The notes below the pieces were generated by a model that was not told the DNA's origin, ran no database searches, and worked only from the letters and a program-made list of their open reading frames with translations. A program made the position numbers and the translations under genes. Of a DNA stretch of 64,000 nt, positions 1 to 9,578 are shown piece by piece. Origin of the DNA: Leptospira sp. WS4.C2 (GTDB taxonomy: Bacteria > Spirochaetota > Leptospiria > Leptospirales > Leptospiraceae); the NCBI RefSeq assembly GCF_040833985.1, contig NZ_CP162139.1:2004001-2068000 (forward strand), in the 5' to 3' direction. Within the stretch, counting starts at the first letter, position 1. Each line of letters starts with the position of its first letter.

Positions 1-75
1 GTTTTACCGGAAGTGCCAGTAGAATATCTTGAATTTATCAAAGCCCACCACTCCTGGATGGGAGGAATGTTATAG
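1..75 (+). CDS. C-terminal end of an unidentified protein (partial)
   Basis: An open frame runs from the first base of the window to a TAG stop at 73-75 and encodes 24 residues ending in HHSWMGGML. The start lies outside the window and the fragment is too short for me to recognise a family. The stop is one base before the bolA ATG at 77, and the bolA ribosome binding site (GGAGG, 61-65) lies inside this frame. This suggests that the gene is co-transcribed with bolA, grxD and the next glutaredoxin. The function is unknown; the neighbourhood only hints at a link with Fe-S or redox biology. Confidence 0.6.
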   Translation, partial: VLPEVPVEYLEFIKAHHSWMGGML

Positions 76-76
76 G

Positions 77-301
77 ATGACAATCCCTGAAATCCAAAAG
101 AAAATTGAAGATGGCCTTCCCGGCTGCAGAGTGGAAATTTTAGATCCGTACCGAGATGGCGTGCATATCAAAGCGGTGGTAACCTATCCAGGTTTCGCAG
201 GCAAAGGTCTGATCGAACAACATCGTATGGTCTATGCCACTTTAAAAGATGAATTAAAAGAAGAAATCCATGCATTGGCATTGGAAACTAGGAGCGAATA
301 A
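77..301 (+). CDS. bolA: BolA family protein
   Basis: The product is a small BolA-type protein of 74 residues. BolA proteins pair with monothiol CGFS glutaredoxins and share [2Fe-2S] clusters with them. The conserved features are the basic/hydrophobic strand around GVHIKAVV and the helix with LIEQHRMVYATLKDEL, which contains the family histidine. I chose ATG 77 because GGAGG (61-65) sits 11 bases upstream; an in-frame ATG at 29 would add 16 residues with no homology. The gene ends two bases before grxD (304), its known functional partner, which supports the call. Confidence 0.88.
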   Translation: MTIPEIQKKIEDGLPGCRVEILDPYRDGVHIKAVVTYPGFAGKGLIEQHRMVYATLKDELKEEIHALALETRSE

Positions 302-303
302 CC

Positions 304-612
304 ATGGAACAAGAGTTAAAGGACAAAATTGAATCCTTAATCAAATCAGAAAACGTATTTCTATTTATGAAAGGTACACCGGAGATGCCGCAGTGCGGGT
401 TCTCTGCAGGTGTTGTGACCACACTCAAACAACTAGGAATTCCTTTCGGTTCGTTTAATGTTCTCTCAGATATGAAAATCAGAGAAGGAATCAAAGAATT
501 TACTAACTGGCCCACCATTCCTCAACTTTATATTAAAGGTGAATTTGTGGGTGGCCATGACATCACGATCCAAATGGCCCAGTCCGGTGAGCTAACCAAA
601 AAAGCAGGTTAA
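304..612 (+). CDS. grxD: Monothiol glutaredoxin, Grx4/GrxD family
   Basis: This 102-residue protein belongs to the CGFS glutaredoxins, which carry and deliver [2Fe-2S] clusters using glutathione as a cluster ligand. The active-site motif CGFS follows MKGTPEMPQ at about residue 32. The TIPQLYIKGEFVGGHD segment holds the cis-proline and glutathione-binding glycines. The length matches the single-domain bacterial type. It lies two bases after bolA, its usual partner, and faces the suf and glutathione-synthesis operon on the other strand. The local set therefore contains the carrier, its glutathione ligand and the Fe-S assembly machinery. Confidence 0.95.
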   Translation: MEQELKDKIESLIKSENVFLFMKGTPEMPQCGFSAGVVTTLKQLGIPFGSFNVLSDMKIREGIKEFTNWPTIPQLYIKGEFVGGHDITIQMAQSGELTKKAG

Positions 613-617
613 TTTCC

Positions 618-860
618 ATGATTCGCCTCTACCAATATGACACCTGCCCCTACTGCCAACGGGTGATTCGCACGATGGAATCCCTTGGCCTTGTTTTGGG
701 TAAGGACGTTGAATTTGTAGAGGCTTCTTACGGGACTCCTGGTCGAGCAGAAGTGGTGAGACTCGGAGGTCAATCCCAAGTTCCCTTTCTTGTAGATGGA
801 ACTGTGCAGATGTATGAATCTGCCGACATCATAGCTTATCTTAGATCCAAATATAGTTAA
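618..860 (+). CDS. Dithiol glutaredoxin-like protein (CPYC)
   Basis: The 80-residue thioredoxin-fold protein carries the classical dithiol motif CPYC at residues 10-13, a cis-Pro segment (SQVPFLVDG) and a C-terminal ESADIIAYL helix as in the N-terminal domain of glutathione S-transferases. It probably reduces disulfides or glutathione-mixed disulfides in the cytoplasm. It begins five bases after grxD and is the last gene of this plus-strand run. The next gene, the glutathione synthetase, converges from the other side after a gap of about 126 bases in which I see no clear terminator. Confidence 0.85.
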   Translation: MIRLYQYDTCPYCQRVIRTMESLGLVLGKDVEFVEASYGTPGRAEVVRLGGQSQVPFLVDGTVQMYESADIIAYLRSKYS

Positions 861-986
861 TTTTTTAAATTCGTTCTTACCACTAGACTCCATCGGCTAA
901 CGAACCCTAGACTCAAATTCTCTTTCATATCCTTCCATCTTAAGAACATACAGCCTTAAAGACGATAAGTCCGTATGTAAAAGCCA

Positions 987-1994
987 TCAATCAAATCCAA
1001 GTAAATCCAAAATTTTATCACCAACAAAACGTGGTTTGCCGGAATAAGGAAATTCATGGATGTACAATACTGGATTGAAGTTGATTTCTAAAATGGCATA
1101 CGTTTTTGGATCTGGTTTCGACTCGATCTTAGACGAGATGATATCAATCCCACAAATCGTAGCACCCGCAGCCTTTGCCGCAGAAATGGCTATCGATTTG
1201 AATTCTGGATGCACTAAATCGGTTACATCGAGTGAATCCCCACCAGTAGAGATATTGGAGTTCTTTCGAAGGTAAATTTGTTTTCCAGGCTCTGGGATCG
1301 AAATAAAATCCAAACCCTGGTCTTTGAGAATGTTTAGCTCCACCTCAGACATCTGGATTTTTTCCAGAGCTGTTTTATGACCTTCTCCGCGCCTCGGGTC
1401 TTCGTTTTTTTTTGCAATCAACTGCCTGATGGAACTTTTGCCATCACCCACCACATTGGCAGGCACCCGATTACAAACAGCAATCACCGCGTCACCTAAT
1501 ACCAAAAACCGATACTCTGGCCCTTCGATAAATTCTTCAATGATGATGGAACTAGAAAGTCCCAAGGCTATTTGAACAAAGTTTGTAAACTTCTCAAGGG
1601 AGTCCCCTGGATTAGAAATTCCAATACCAAGTCCAAAGTTTGTGGTGACTGGTTTGATTACCTTTTTTTTATCTAAAAAAAATTGATAATCTTCTAGAGC
1701 GTCTTCTAAAGAAGAATAATTTCTACCCACGGGAACACGAATTCCATTCTCACCTAACACCAGCTTGGAGGCAATTTTATTCTCCATCACCAAATAAGTC
1801 ATAAGACTATCTAGACGGGTTTTACTTGCCTCTTTGACAAATTCGATATGATTGCCTTGTTTTAGACGAAGGAAGTTTTCCTTTCTATCCACCATTTCGA
1901 TCTGTATGCCCCGAGCCAGCGCATCCCGAATGATGATTTGCGTAGAGATTTCTAAATCTTCATAACCTAAAGGTAAAGGTTTTGTATCCAACAC
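987..1994 (-). CDS. gshB: GshF-type glutathione synthetase (ATP-grasp domain protein)
   Basis: The 335-residue ATP-grasp ligase resembles the C-terminal half of the bifunctional GshF/GshAB enzyme, not the proteobacterial GshB. Visible family blocks are KPVTTNFGLGIGI (nucleotide-binding lysine and loop), EEFIEGPEYRFLVLG, RVPANVVGDGKSSIRQL, LRKNSNISTGGDSLDVTD and ICGIDII...ILEINFNP (metal ligands). By family it should join glycine to gamma-glutamylcysteine. It starts at GTG 1992-1994, four bases after the gshA stop, and is the last gene of the suf-ggt-gsh operon. It behaves as the detached second half of GshF. Cyanophycin-synthetase-like activity is the main alternative. Confidence 0.8.
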   Translation of the reverse strand: MLDTKPLPLGYEDLEISTQIIIRDALARGIQIEMVDRKENFLRLKQGNHIEFVKEASKTRLDSLMTYLVMENKIASKLVLGENGIRVPVGRNYSSLEDALEDYQFFLDKKKVIKPVTTNFGLGIGISNPGDSLEKFTNFVQIALGLSSSIIIEEFIEGPEYRFLVLGDAVIAVCNRVPANVVGDGKSSIRQLIAKKNEDPRRGEGHKTALEKIQMSEVELNILKDQGLDFISIPEPGKQIYLRKNSNISTGGDSLDVTDLVHPEFKSIAISAAKAAGATICGIDIISSKIESKPDPKTYAILEINFNPVLYIHEFPYSGKPRFVGDKILDLLGFD

Positions 1995-1998
1995 TTAC

Positions 1999-3591
1999 TC
2001 AAACCCCACTACAAAGTTTTAAGGGTTTGATTTGGATGGGTTTTTGATTTTTCTTTAAATGACTTCCTTCCAAGGTTTCGATTTTTTGTTGTTCGTATAT
2101 CGATTGGACACTTAGGTCTTCGAAGTATTTGATTTTGTTTGGAGGAAGTGGATATTGCTTTAATTCTTCCTTATGGGTTTTGGCAAGAGTAAGACCGAAC
2201 TCTCGATAACTCGATTTATGAATTTCTAAATCCAACTCAGACATTTCGGATCCTAAATGGCTTGGATCATCCCATTTTTCCCACTGGACCTCCCAAGCTT
2301 TACTAAAAGGGCCACTCGCATCATTTTCATCTAAAAGATCCGCTATGGGTTGGATTTCTACAAAAAGTTGATAGACCAACTCGCGAAGAGGCATCTCTTC
2401 CCCTAAAAATTGAATTTTTGTATCTTCCTTTCTTCCAAACCAAGTAGTGACCTCTTGGTTTTTTCTCCAATCGGCCATCTCCACCAAATCAGACCTAGGT
2501 GACTCGTTCAACATACAATAGAGTAGAACCATATGTAAAAAATAGAGACGGTTTTCTTCCACACCAATGGGAGAAAAAGGATCCAAATCCAAAAGTCGAA
2601 TTTCTAAATACTCCACACCTCTTTCCACAAGAGCATCCACCACCCTTTCCTCGCCTTTCGGAACTTGTTTGGGGCGAACAAGTGAATAGTATTCGTTCTC
2701 CAATTGTAAGATATGATCATTCAACTGGTTTGTGGCTTTCCCATTAAACTGTTTGTAAGCTGTATAAGACTTAGAGACCACGTTACACATTCCATTAGCA
2801 TATTCTTCCAAGGAATTGACAGAAATTGGATATTTGCCTTGCACTTTACTCGTATAACCTATACTCGACAAACGAAGTGTTGTCGCATAAGGTGCTTTCA
2901 GAGTTTTGGAATCAAGTTTTTTGATATGTTTAGTTTCTTCTGTAAAAGTAATGTCTGTTAAACTAGAAGATCCAAATAAATACAAAAGAGCAGGAGAAAT
3001 TCTATAGAAATTTCGAATGGTGTCAAAATAAATTTGAGATTTCGTTTCGTGAGTTAATGGTTTTTTGAATCTTTTCTCCGAGACGACGGACAGAAGACAT
3101 GTATCAAAGGAAATGTTATAATGAACACCTGAGATGGTTTGCATCTTCTTTCCATAACGATACCCAAGGCCATTACGATAGATGGTCTTTTTTCTTCCCT
3201 CTGTGGAGGTTCCGTAATTTCCGACTTCAATTTTATTCTCAGAAGGTAAAATCGGTGGCATACTGAAAGGCCATAAATATTCCGAATCTAAGTTGTGTGC
3301 AGTGAATGCATGTAACTCGGTGAGTTCTTTTAAAGCATCCGGGATGGATTTATGGATATTGGTAGCATATTCAATTTGAGCTTCGGCAAAGTCCGTTTTA
3401 ATCAATGGATGAGTGAGACTTGATCCCAAGGCTCTCGGATGGGGTTTTGCAGAAATTTGAGACTTTCCATCAACTCTTACACTTTCTCTTTCTAACCCAT
3501 GTTTGGCGCTTAGTAAACAGGCCCTATATTCTTCTGATAATAATCTATTTGTGGAATTCTTTTTTGTTGATGTTAATAACTTTGATTTCAT
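1999..3591 (-). CDS. gshA: Glutamate-cysteine ligase
   Basis: The 530-residue enzyme should catalyse the first step of glutathione synthesis, ATP-dependent joining of glutamate and cysteine. Blocks typical of the gamma-proteobacterial/GshF ligase family are visible: HGLERESVRV near residue 30, PHPRALGSSLTHP, TDFAEAQIEY, YGTSTEGRKKTIYRNGL and MQTISGVHYNISF, with YLEIRLLDLDPFSPIG near residue 330. It has no fused ATP-grasp domain; that function is the next gene. It starts at ATG 3589-3591, three bases after the ggt stop, so translation is probably coupled. The last 25 residues look unconserved. Confidence 0.92.
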   Translation of the reverse strand: MKSKLLTSTKKNSTNRLLSEEYRACLLSAKHGLERESVRVDGKSQISAKPHPRALGSSLTHPLIKTDFAEAQIEYATNIHKSIPDALKELTELHAFTAHNLDSEYLWPFSMPPILPSENKIEVGNYGTSTEGRKKTIYRNGLGYRYGKKMQTISGVHYNISFDTCLLSVVSEKRFKKPLTHETKSQIYFDTIRNFYRISPALLYLFGSSSLTDITFTEETKHIKKLDSKTLKAPYATTLRLSSIGYTSKVQGKYPISVNSLEEYANGMCNVVSKSYTAYKQFNGKATNQLNDHILQLENEYYSLVRPKQVPKGEERVVDALVERGVEYLEIRLLDLDPFSPIGVEENRLYFLHMVLLYCMLNESPRSDLVEMADWRKNQEVTTWFGRKEDTKIQFLGEEMPLRELVYQLFVEIQPIADLLDENDASGPFSKAWEVQWEKWDDPSHLGSEMSELDLEIHKSSYREFGLTLAKTHKEELKQYPLPPNKIKYFEDLSVQSIYEQQKIETLEGSHLKKNQKPIQIKPLKLCSGV

Positions 3592-3594
3592 GGA

Positions 3595-5355
3595 TTAAAA
3601 ACCTAAAGGGACTCCTTCCCCTTTGGGATCAGACACACCGATTAGGCGGTCTCCCTCTCTCGTCACGGCAAATACTTTAGCACGATGCCTACTATATTGG
3701 ACTTGATAAAAGGGTAATTCTGACTGAGGATAACTGTCTTTTATTTCTGGATCCAAAAAAATCCGATCAGGCATAAATTGGTGGTGGATTCGTGGGTAGG
3801 ATACACTTTCATAAAGATCTCTCTTTTGGATCAAATACCGGTAGAGAGTATTAAAGATGGAAGTGGGAATCTGGGAACCACCGGGAGCACCGATCACCAT
3901 CTTTGTTTTTCCCGAAGCATCGAGAAGGATGCTTGGGCTCATACTAGAAAGAGGAGTTTTGCCAGGTTCAATGGCATTGGCCTTCGAACCAACAAGACCG
4001 TATAGGTTTGGCACTCCTGGCGCAACGGCAAAGTCGTCCATGGTATTGTTGAGTACAAGACCCGTTCCGGGAACCATATGACCTGATCCAAAAATCCCAT
4101 TCACTGACTGCGTAGTCGAAACTGCATTTCCCTCTCGATCAAGAATGGAGATATGGGTGGTATTGTACGATTCTGGTTTTTTGACTTCCTCTTTGGGTGT
4201 TGGCCAACTTCCAGAAACCACTTTCCTTTCAATTTCGTTTGTTTCTTCTTTTGCATAAGCATTCGAAACAAGTTTTGAAACGGGAATGTTTGTAAATAGA
4301 GGATCGCCGCCAATCTCTGCTCGGTCCCGGTATGCGACTCGCATAGCTTCCGTAATACGAATCATTTCACCCACATCCCCTTTCGGAAATGTATTCCGAT
4401 TTTGCATTTCGGCATACAAATGCATCATTGTCACAAGATGGACGCCAGAACTCGGAGGAGGCATAGTCAGAATGGTATGACCCCAAACAGAACTCACCAA
4501 AGGTTCACTTACCTTCACTTGGTAATTTTTAAAATCATCTGGAGTGATAAATTCCTGAAATTCGGAATAGTAGTTAGAAACCAACTGAATCGTTTCCCCA
4601 TCCGAAAATTCTTTTTCCGCATTTTCTATGATACGTTCCAAGGTTTTAGCAAGATCCTCTTGAATCAGAAGCTCTCCTTCTCGGATGGTGCGGTTATCGA
4701 TCCCAAATACTTTTTGCATGGCCGGATTCATCTGTGGCCAAGTTTTTACAATCGCGGCCGCTAAATCCCCATAAACAGAAAAACCATTTATCGCATAACG
4801 AATCGCAGGTGCAAGGATGGCACCGAGCGGTAATTTTCCATGTTGTTTTTGGATTTGTAAAATCCCTTGGACTGTTCCCGGAACACCAGCACTGTAAGGC
4901 CCTTTTAGAGTTTTCTCCAAAATGACAGAGCCATCTTCTTTTAAGTAAAAAGAGGCTACTCCTTTTTTGGGAGATCGTTCCCGAAAGTCGTAAGCCCACT
5001 TTCCCTTCGCTGGCAAATACACGACTGCAAATCCGCCGCCGAAAAGTCCTGTGGAATGGGGACGAAGGACAGAGATGGCAAAACTGGCTGCGGCAAATAC
5101 ATCCACCACATTTCCCCCTTGTTTCCAAACCTCCATCCCCGCTTGGGATGCCAGTGGATGGTCAGAGGATATGATGATTTCTTTTCCAGTAAATTCATAC
5201 CTGTCCCGTTTCTCAGAAGCACCTTCGATTTGAGGTACAGTTAAGTTTGCTTGTGGTTTAGATGGAAATGAGTCTTGAAGGAAGGGGAGCGACTCACAAC
5301 CGTTAAAGAATAAGAGAAGAACCAACCAATAGTTAGTTCGGATGATCAAATTCAA
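3595..5355 (-). CDS. ggt: Gamma-glutamyltranspeptidase, probable lipoprotein
   Basis: The 586-residue protein is a gamma-glutamyltranspeptidase, which cleaves glutathione or transfers its glutamyl group and matures by self-cleavage into two subunits. The expected nucleophile is Thr399 in NTTHISI, followed by [14 protein letters not shown]. Other family blocks are [20 protein letters not shown] and NTMDDFA. The N-terminus has one arginine, a hydrophobic run and LFFNGC, giving a lipobox cysteine at residue 20, so it is probably membrane-anchored outside the cytoplasm. The start is TTG (5353-5355) within the sequence TTGA, overlapping the sufT stop. It would recycle glutathione amino acids, in line with the adjacent synthesis genes. 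Confidence 0.92.
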   Translation of the reverse strand: MNLIIRTNYWLVLLLFFNGCESLPFLQDSFPSKPQANLTVPQIEGASEKRDRYEFTGKEIIISSDHPLASQAGMEVWKQGGNVVDVFAAASFAISVLRPHSTGLFGGGFAVVYLPAKGKWAYDFRERSPKKGVASFYLKEDGSVILEKTLKGPYSAGVPGTVQGILQIQKQHGKLPLGAILAPAIRYAINGFSVYGDLAAAIVKTWPQMNPAMQKVFGIDNRTIREGELLIQEDLAKTLERIIENAEKEFSDGETIQLVSNYYSEFQEFITPDDFKNYQVKVSEPLVSSVWGHTILTMPPPSSGVHLVTMMHLYAEMQNRNTFPKGDVGEMIRITEAMRVAYRDRAEIGGDPLFTNIPVSKLVSNAYAKEETNEIERKVVSGSWPTPKEEVKKPESYNTTHISILDREGNAVSTTQSVNGIFGSGHMVPGTGLVLNNTMDDFAVAPGVPNLYGLVGSKANAIEPGKTPLSSMSPSILLDASGKTKMVIGAPGGSQIPTSIFNTLYRYLIQKRDLYESVSYPRIHHQFMPDRIFLDPEIKDSYPQSELPFYQVQYSRHRAKVFAVTREGDRLIGVSDPKGEGVPLGF

Positions 5356-5675
5356 TCGAAGATCCCCATTTGCATTTTGGCTTCTTCACTGGCCATGGCC
5401 CTAGGTTCCCATTTCGGATTCCAAACTACATGGACCACAACTTCACTGATCCCATCCACACGAAGAGCATGGTTTTCAATGTCTTGTTTCATTTGTGGGC
5501 CTGCCGGACAAGCAAGAGAAGTATAGGTCATGGTGATGTCCGCTTTCTCTCCTTCCACTTTGATATCATAAATCAAACCCAACTCAATGAGGGAAATTCC
5601 GATCTCTGGATCTTCCACCATACGAACACTATGGAACACTTCCCATTCTTTCTCTGTTTCAGGATCACGTATCAT
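5352..5675 (-). CDS. sufT: SufT-like MIP18/DUF59 Fe-S assembly factor
   Basis: The 107-residue protein has the MIP18/DUF59 fold: [19 protein letters not shown] for the conserved DPE...LGLI segment, followed by [13 protein letters not shown] with the characteristic cysteine and then [10 protein letters not shown]. SufT and PaaD-like members help mature Fe-S proteins. Its start ATG overlaps the sufU stop in ATGA, and its stop overlaps the ggt TTG start. It is the last suf gene before the glutathione genes and physically links the two parts of the operon. Confidence 0.88.
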   Translation of the reverse strand: MIRDPETEKEWEVFHSVRMVEDPEIGISLIELGLIYDIKVEGEKADITMTYTSLACPAGPQMKQDIENHALRVDGISEVVVHVVWNPKWEPRAMASEEAKMQMGIFD

Positions 5676-6094
5676 ATCATTTCCTCACTCAATTTTACTA
5701 GGGTTTGCCAGGGCAAAAGCCCACAACGATAACGACCAGGATGTGTTCTTAGGGTTCTAAAAAAGGATATCTCTTCTGGATCTTCAAACAAGCGAGATTC
5801 CACCCCATCTAAAAAATTTTTTCTCTCTTGCAAGTAAGACGGAAGAGCCTTCCACTCTAGCACTGATTTATTTTTAAAGAGAAGTCCTGCTGCTGCAGAA
5901 CAAATAGAACAAGACTCACCACCAAGTCCTAAAATCTGAATCGAATGGTCTTTTTCTAATCGGTAGTAGATAAAAATTTCATCCCCACAAAGTGGATTCA
6001 GTCCCTTAACCACTCTATGGTCTCCCTTTGGTTTTTCCCAAACAGCAAAGGACTTCCAACGCAGGAAATCCTCTAAGTTACTTTCTTGCGACAC
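5672..6094 (-). CDS. sufU: SufU Fe-S assembly scaffold/sulfurtransferase
   Basis: The 140-residue protein is of the SufU/IscU type. It keeps the expected metal/sulfur ligands: Cys36 and Asp38 in NPLCGD, Cys62/Cys65 in GESCSIC and Cys124 in YRCGLLPW. In Firmicutes SufU is a zinc-dependent acceptor of persulfide from SufS, and the ASP-containing NPLCGD motif with the spacing seen here fits that type. It starts at GTG 6092-6094, inside the last 17 bases of sufS, so the two partner proteins are translationally linked. Confidence 0.9.
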   Translation of the reverse strand: MSQESNLEDFLRWKSFAVWEKPKGDHRVVKGLNPLCGDEIFIYYRLEKDHSIQILGLGGESCSICSAAAGLLFKNKSVLEWKALPSYLQERKNFLDGVESRLFEDPEEISFFRTLRTHPGRYRCGLLPWQTLVKLSEEMI

Positions 6095-7322
6095 GACCGA
6101 ATATTGATTTTACTTTATCAATCGAATGAACCAGGGCATCGATATCTTCTTTGGTATTATAAAGATAGAAGGAGGCACGACAAGTTCCCGGAATGGACAA
6201 TTGTTTCATCAGTGGTTGGCAACAGTGGTGGCCCACTCGAATCGCCACACCTTCTTCATCTAAGATGGAACCAACATCATGGGGATGGATTCCGTCCATA
6301 GTAAAGGATACAACTCCTCCCCTTTTGTCTAAATCCTCAGTTCCATAAATCTGAAGTCCACCAATCCGGTTCAACCTTTCCAATGCATATTCGGTTAACA
6401 TCCGTTCGTGTTCTTTGATATTCTTCATTCCTACTTTTTGCAAATAATCCAAAGCATGACTAAATCCTATGACTCCTGCGATATTGGGAGTGCCTGCTTC
6501 GAGTTTGGCAGGGAGAGCCGCATACGTCGAACTTTCTAGTTCCACAGATTCAATCATGTCCCCACCGCCAAGCCAAGGGGGCATCGCTTCTAGAATTTCT
6601 TCCTTTCCAAAAAGAACTCCGACTCCTGTGGGTCCAAGCATCTTATGCGCAGAAAATGCATAAAAATCTACATCCATATCCACCAAATGAATGGGCATAT
6701 GACAAGCCGCTTGCGCTCCATCGACCAAAATTTTGGCTCCTACTTGGCGAACACGGTCGATAATCTTTGTTAGGTCATGGATGGTTCCCGTCACATTCGA
6801 CATTTGGCTTAAGGCCACAAGTTTTGTTCTTTTGGTGATGATTTGATTTAAGTTGGATAAGTCGTAAGTGGTGTCTTCTTGGATTGGAATGAATTTTAAA
6901 AAGGCTTTTTTCTCTAAGGCCAACATCTGCCAAGGTACTAAATTGGAATGGTGTTCTTGAACCGATAATACAATCTCATCCCCTTCCCCAATATTGGTTC
7001 TCCCCCAGGCTTGTGCCACGAGGTTTATGGAATCCGTTGTCCCACGCGTAAAAATAATCGCCTTAGCACATTGCGCCTGGAAAAAATGAGAAGTTTTGAT
7101 CCTGGTTCGTTCAAAAAGTTCAGTGGCATGTTGGGAGAGATAATACACCCCTCTGTGGATATTGGCATTATCATTAGCATAATAGTCGTTCGTGGCATCA
7201 ATCACCGATTTCGGTTTTTGGGAGGATGCCCCATTATCCAAATAAACCAAAGGTTTTCCGTTGGGTAAAATCCGAGAAAGGATTGGAAAGTCTTTTCTGA
7301 TTTGGTAGGGATCTAAACTCAT
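6078..7322 (-). CDS. sufS: Cysteine desulfurase SufS
   Basis: The 414-residue PLP enzyme releases sulfur from cysteine for cluster assembly. The PLP lysine is Lys227 in [11 protein letters not shown], and the catalytic cysteine lies in [11 protein letters not shown] (Cys367, followed by a second Cys). [10 protein letters not shown] and VDGAQAACH are further class V aminotransferase blocks. The position of the cysteine loop and the RxGHHC context mark the SufS (group II) type, not IscS. Its ATG overlaps the Rieske gene stop (ATGA), and sufU follows with an overlap. Confidence 0.96.
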   Translation of the reverse strand: MSLDPYQIRKDFPILSRILPNGKPLVYLDNGASSQKPKSVIDATNDYYANDNANIHRGVYYLSQHATELFERTRIKTSHFFQAQCAKAIIFTRGTTDSINLVAQAWGRTNIGEGDEIVLSVQEHHSNLVPWQMLALEKKAFLKFIPIQEDTTYDLSNLNQIITKRTKLVALSQMSNVTGTIHDLTKIIDRVRQVGAKILVDGAQAACHMPIHLVDMDVDFYAFSAHKMLGPTGVGVLFGKEEILEAMPPWLGGGDMIESVELESSTYAALPAKLEAGTPNIAGVIGFSHALDYLQKVGMKNIKEHERMLTEYALERLNRIGGLQIYGTEDLDKRGGVVSFTMDGIHPHDVGSILDEEGVAIRVGHHCCQPLMKQLSIPGTCRASFYLYNTKEDIDALVHSIDKVKSIFGRVARK

Positions 7323-7633
7323 ACCGCCTCCAAATCCACTTCCAAATCATCACCCACCACACGAACAGGAAAGATCACGAGAGGTTCTGTTGCCGGAAGA
7401 GCCAAAACCTCTCCACTGCGAACATCAAATTTTGCAAAATGTCTCGGGCAAGTGATGACACAACCTTCCAATTTTCCACAAGAGATTTCTTCCCCGTCAT
7501 GCGTACAAGAATCTTCAAAGGCGTAATACTTTCCTTCTACTTGTGTCACGACCACATTGAAATGGCGGGTTTTAACAACAACCAAACGGCCTTCGCCCAC
7601 TTCTGAAACAGAGATCAACTTTTTAAAGGCCAC
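7319..7633 (-). CDS. Rieske-type [2Fe-2S] ferredoxin of the suf operon
   Basis: The 104-residue protein has a complete Rieske cluster site: Cys43 and His45 in CTH, and Cys62 and His65 in CPRH. The surrounding [20 protein letters not shown] and [17 protein letters not shown] segments match small soluble Rieske ferredoxins. It starts at GTG 7631-7633, which shares one base with the sufD stop, behind AGGAGG. It may supply electrons for cluster assembly or be an early client. It is a regular neighbour of SufS/SufD in several lineages, but its exact role is not shown by the sequence. Confidence 0.9.
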   Translation of the reverse strand: MAFKKLISVSEVGEGRLVVVKTRHFNVVVTQVEGKYYAFEDSCTHDGEEISCGKLEGCVITCPRHFAKFDVRSGEVLALPATEPLVIFPVRVVGDDLEVDLEAV

Positions 7634-8790
7634 TATTTGCCTCCTACTAGAATCTCTCTGATTTGAGATTCCAAAGACAGTTTCACTTCTTCAGAAAAAC
7701 CAATCGAGTGGATGGTCTCTCCGTAAAAAGCAGTCACAAGTAAAGACTTGGACTCTGCAGGTGTTAGACCGCGGGAAAGAAGATAAAAATACTGTTCTTC
7801 ATCAATGTCCCCCACAGTGGCTCCGTGAGTGCATGATACATCTTCAGCAAGCACTTCCAATTTGGGATTTGCTTCTGCTCTTGCTTTTTTATTTAAAGAA
7901 AGGTTAAAAGACTCTTGGTGGGCTATAACCTTTTTTAAGTTTGGTGGGATAATTAAATTTCCAGTAAAAATATGGTGGGATTTATCGGTGACAATCGCCT
8001 TATAACTGATTTTACTTGTGGTATGGTCAGCATGGTGGTACATCTCCATCTCCAAATCTTTTAGGTTCCTTCCCCCGAGAGCAGAAACCCCATCCACAAT
8101 CACTTCCGCACCTTTCCCAAGTAAGTGGGCATGTAAAAACAATTTTGAACGAAATCCACCTATAGGAAAATGGTGAAATTTTACTTGGGAATCAGATCGA
8201 GAAAGAATGGCTACACTACGAAACCTATATAAATCTAAATCACTGGATTCTCTATCCAAAATTTCTAAAAAAGAAGCCTCTTCTGTAATATAAAAATCCA
8301 AAGAGGAAGACATATGGAGGGCATCTGTTTCGTGAATGTGTTCCAATCGATTTTGGATTTTTGCAGTTTTACCCGACTTCAAATAGAAGATACGAACAGG
8401 AAATTTAGGAGCATCTCCCATTTCCTGAAATAGAAAATCACTTTCCCCTTCCTCTACAAGAATGAGTTCATAACTTTCTGCGGCAAACAAACTCAAATAA
8501 GCAAAATAATCCTTAGGAATGTATTTTATAATATCAGAAAGAATCCCATCGACTATCTCTTCAGGTAACGAAGGTTCGTCTGAAACTTCGTCGTTAGTAT
8601 TTATAGAAATTGCTTTCGGATCAAACTGTAATTCCTTCCAATCCACGGAAGCCAAGGGAAACTTTCTCCAAGACTCATGGGAGTCTGTAGGAATTTCTAA
8701 CTTTTTCCAAATTTCTAAGATGGATTTACGAAATTCTTTTGTTCGTTCTTTCGAGAGAACCAATCGATTTCTCGTGAGTGAGGAATTCAT
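7633..8790 (-). CDS. sufD: Fe-S assembly protein SufD
   Basis: The 385-residue protein belongs to the SufB/SufD beta-helix family, which forms the scaffold with SufC. I assign it to SufD because it is about 385 residues long, not about 470, and has the SufD-like block ...[32 protein letters not shown], where the histidine of CTHGAT corresponds to the SufD histidine implicated in cluster building. The sufC stop overlaps its start (ATGA), and it has a good AAGGAG site. No second SufB-like gene is present nearby, so its obligate partner must be encoded elsewhere or be missing. Confidence 0.9.
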   Translation of the reverse strand: MNSSLTRNRLVLSKERTKEFRKSILEIWKKLEIPTDSHESWRKFPLASVDWKELQFDPKAISINTNDEVSDEPSLPEEIVDGILSDIIKYIPKDYFAYLSLFAAESYELILVEEGESDFLFQEMGDAPKFPVRIFYLKSGKTAKIQNRLEHIHETDALHMSSSLDFYITEEASFLEILDRESSDLDLYRFRSVAILSRSDSQVKFHHFPIGGFRSKLFLHAHLLGKGAEVIVDGVSALGGRNLKDLEMEMYHHADHTTSKISYKAIVTDKSHHIFTGNLIIPPNLKKVIAHQESFNLSLNKKARAEANPKLEVLAEDVSCTHGATVGDIDEEQYFYLLSRGLTPAESKSLLVTAFYGETIHSIGFSEEVKLSLESQIREILVGGK

Positions 8791-9539
8791 TTGACTCCTT
8801 CTCTCTCCAAAATCCAGTCGTAACCCACTTCTTCTAATTTTAAGGAGAGGTCTTTGCCACCAGTTTCTAAAATTCTACCATCAGCAAACACGTGTACAAA
8901 ATCAGGAACTATATAGTTCAACATACGTTGGTAGTGAGTGATGAGTAAAATAGAACGTTCTGGATTTCTGTTGGAATTAATTCCTTCCGAAACAATTCGT
9001 AAAGCATCAATATCGAGTCCAGAATCGGTCTCATCCAAAATGGAGAGAACCGGTTTGAGTAAACTCATTTGTAAAATTTCTGCCCGTTTTTTTTCCCCAC
9101 CGGAAAACCCATCGTTCACATAACGACCGATAAACGACTGAGGCACTTCAAGAAGGTCCATGGATTGTTTTAGTTCTTGTTTGAATTCTTTGACCGGAAC
9201 GTCCTTTCCCCTATGGGCTTTCAGAATGGACTTTAAAAAATTTCCAATGGTAACTCCTGGAAGAGCCGTTGGGTATTGGAAGGATAAAAAGATTCCGAGC
9301 CTTGCCCTTTCATCCGTCGATTTATTTAAAATGGATTCTCCCCGAAAGAGGATGTCACCCGAAGTAATCGTGTATTTCGGATGGCCGAGAATGACGTTGG
9401 AAAGAGTACTCTTTCCAGATCCATTGGGTCCCATAATGGCATGAACTTCGCCGGGGCCGATGGTGAGATTTACCCCTCGGAGGATCGTTTTGTCCCCTAC
9501 ATTGGCGTGTAGAGATTTGATTTCGAGAATAGCGGACAA
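8787..9539 (-). CDS. sufC: SufC ABC-type ATPase
   Basis: The 250-residue ATPase carries Walker [10 protein letters not shown] at residues 37-45, the signature [11 protein letters not shown] and Walker [15 protein letters not shown], the last being a SufC hallmark. It powers the SufB-SufD scaffold in the cytoplasm. I use the TTG at 9537-9539, with AGGA about ten bases upstream; no ATG precedes it in frame nearby. It is the first gene of the operon. The PerR-like box lies 25-39 bases upstream of the start codon. Confidence 0.95.
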   Translation of the reverse strand: MSAILEIKSLHANVGDKTILRGVNLTIGPGEVHAIMGPNGSGKSTLSNVILGHPKYTITSGDILFRGESILNKSTDERARLGIFLSFQYPTALPGVTIGNFLKSILKAHRGKDVPVKEFKQELKQSMDLLEVPQSFIGRYVNDGFSGGEKKRAEILQMSLLKPVLSILDETDSGLDIDALRIVSEGINSNRNPERSILLITHYQRMLNYIVPDFVHVFADGRILETGGKDLSLKLEEVGYDWILEREGVK

Positions 9540-9563
9540 GGTGGTATCCTGTTTTGTATGTAT

Positions 9564-9578
9564 TTAGAATGATTCTAT
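9564..9578. promoter_or_regulatory. PerR/Fur-type operator upstream of sufC
   Basis: The sequence TTAGAATGATTCTAT is a 7-1-7 inverted repeat with 6 of 7 arm pairs matching, and it agrees with the PerR/Fur box core TTAGAATNATTCTAA at 14 of 15 positions. On the minus strand a -10-like TAAAAT (9579-9584) lies directly upstream of the box, so the operator would cover the transcription start of the suf operon. That is a repressor position. Binding by PerR, Fur or another family member is inferred from the motif. Confidence 0.7.

Noticed and set aside
861..986. Terminator between the convergent glutaredoxin and gshB genes
   Set aside because: No stem with a T run could be found on either strand.
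7633..8790. SufB in place of SufD
   Set aside because: The length (385) and the CTHGAT block fit SufD; SufB would be about 470 residues.
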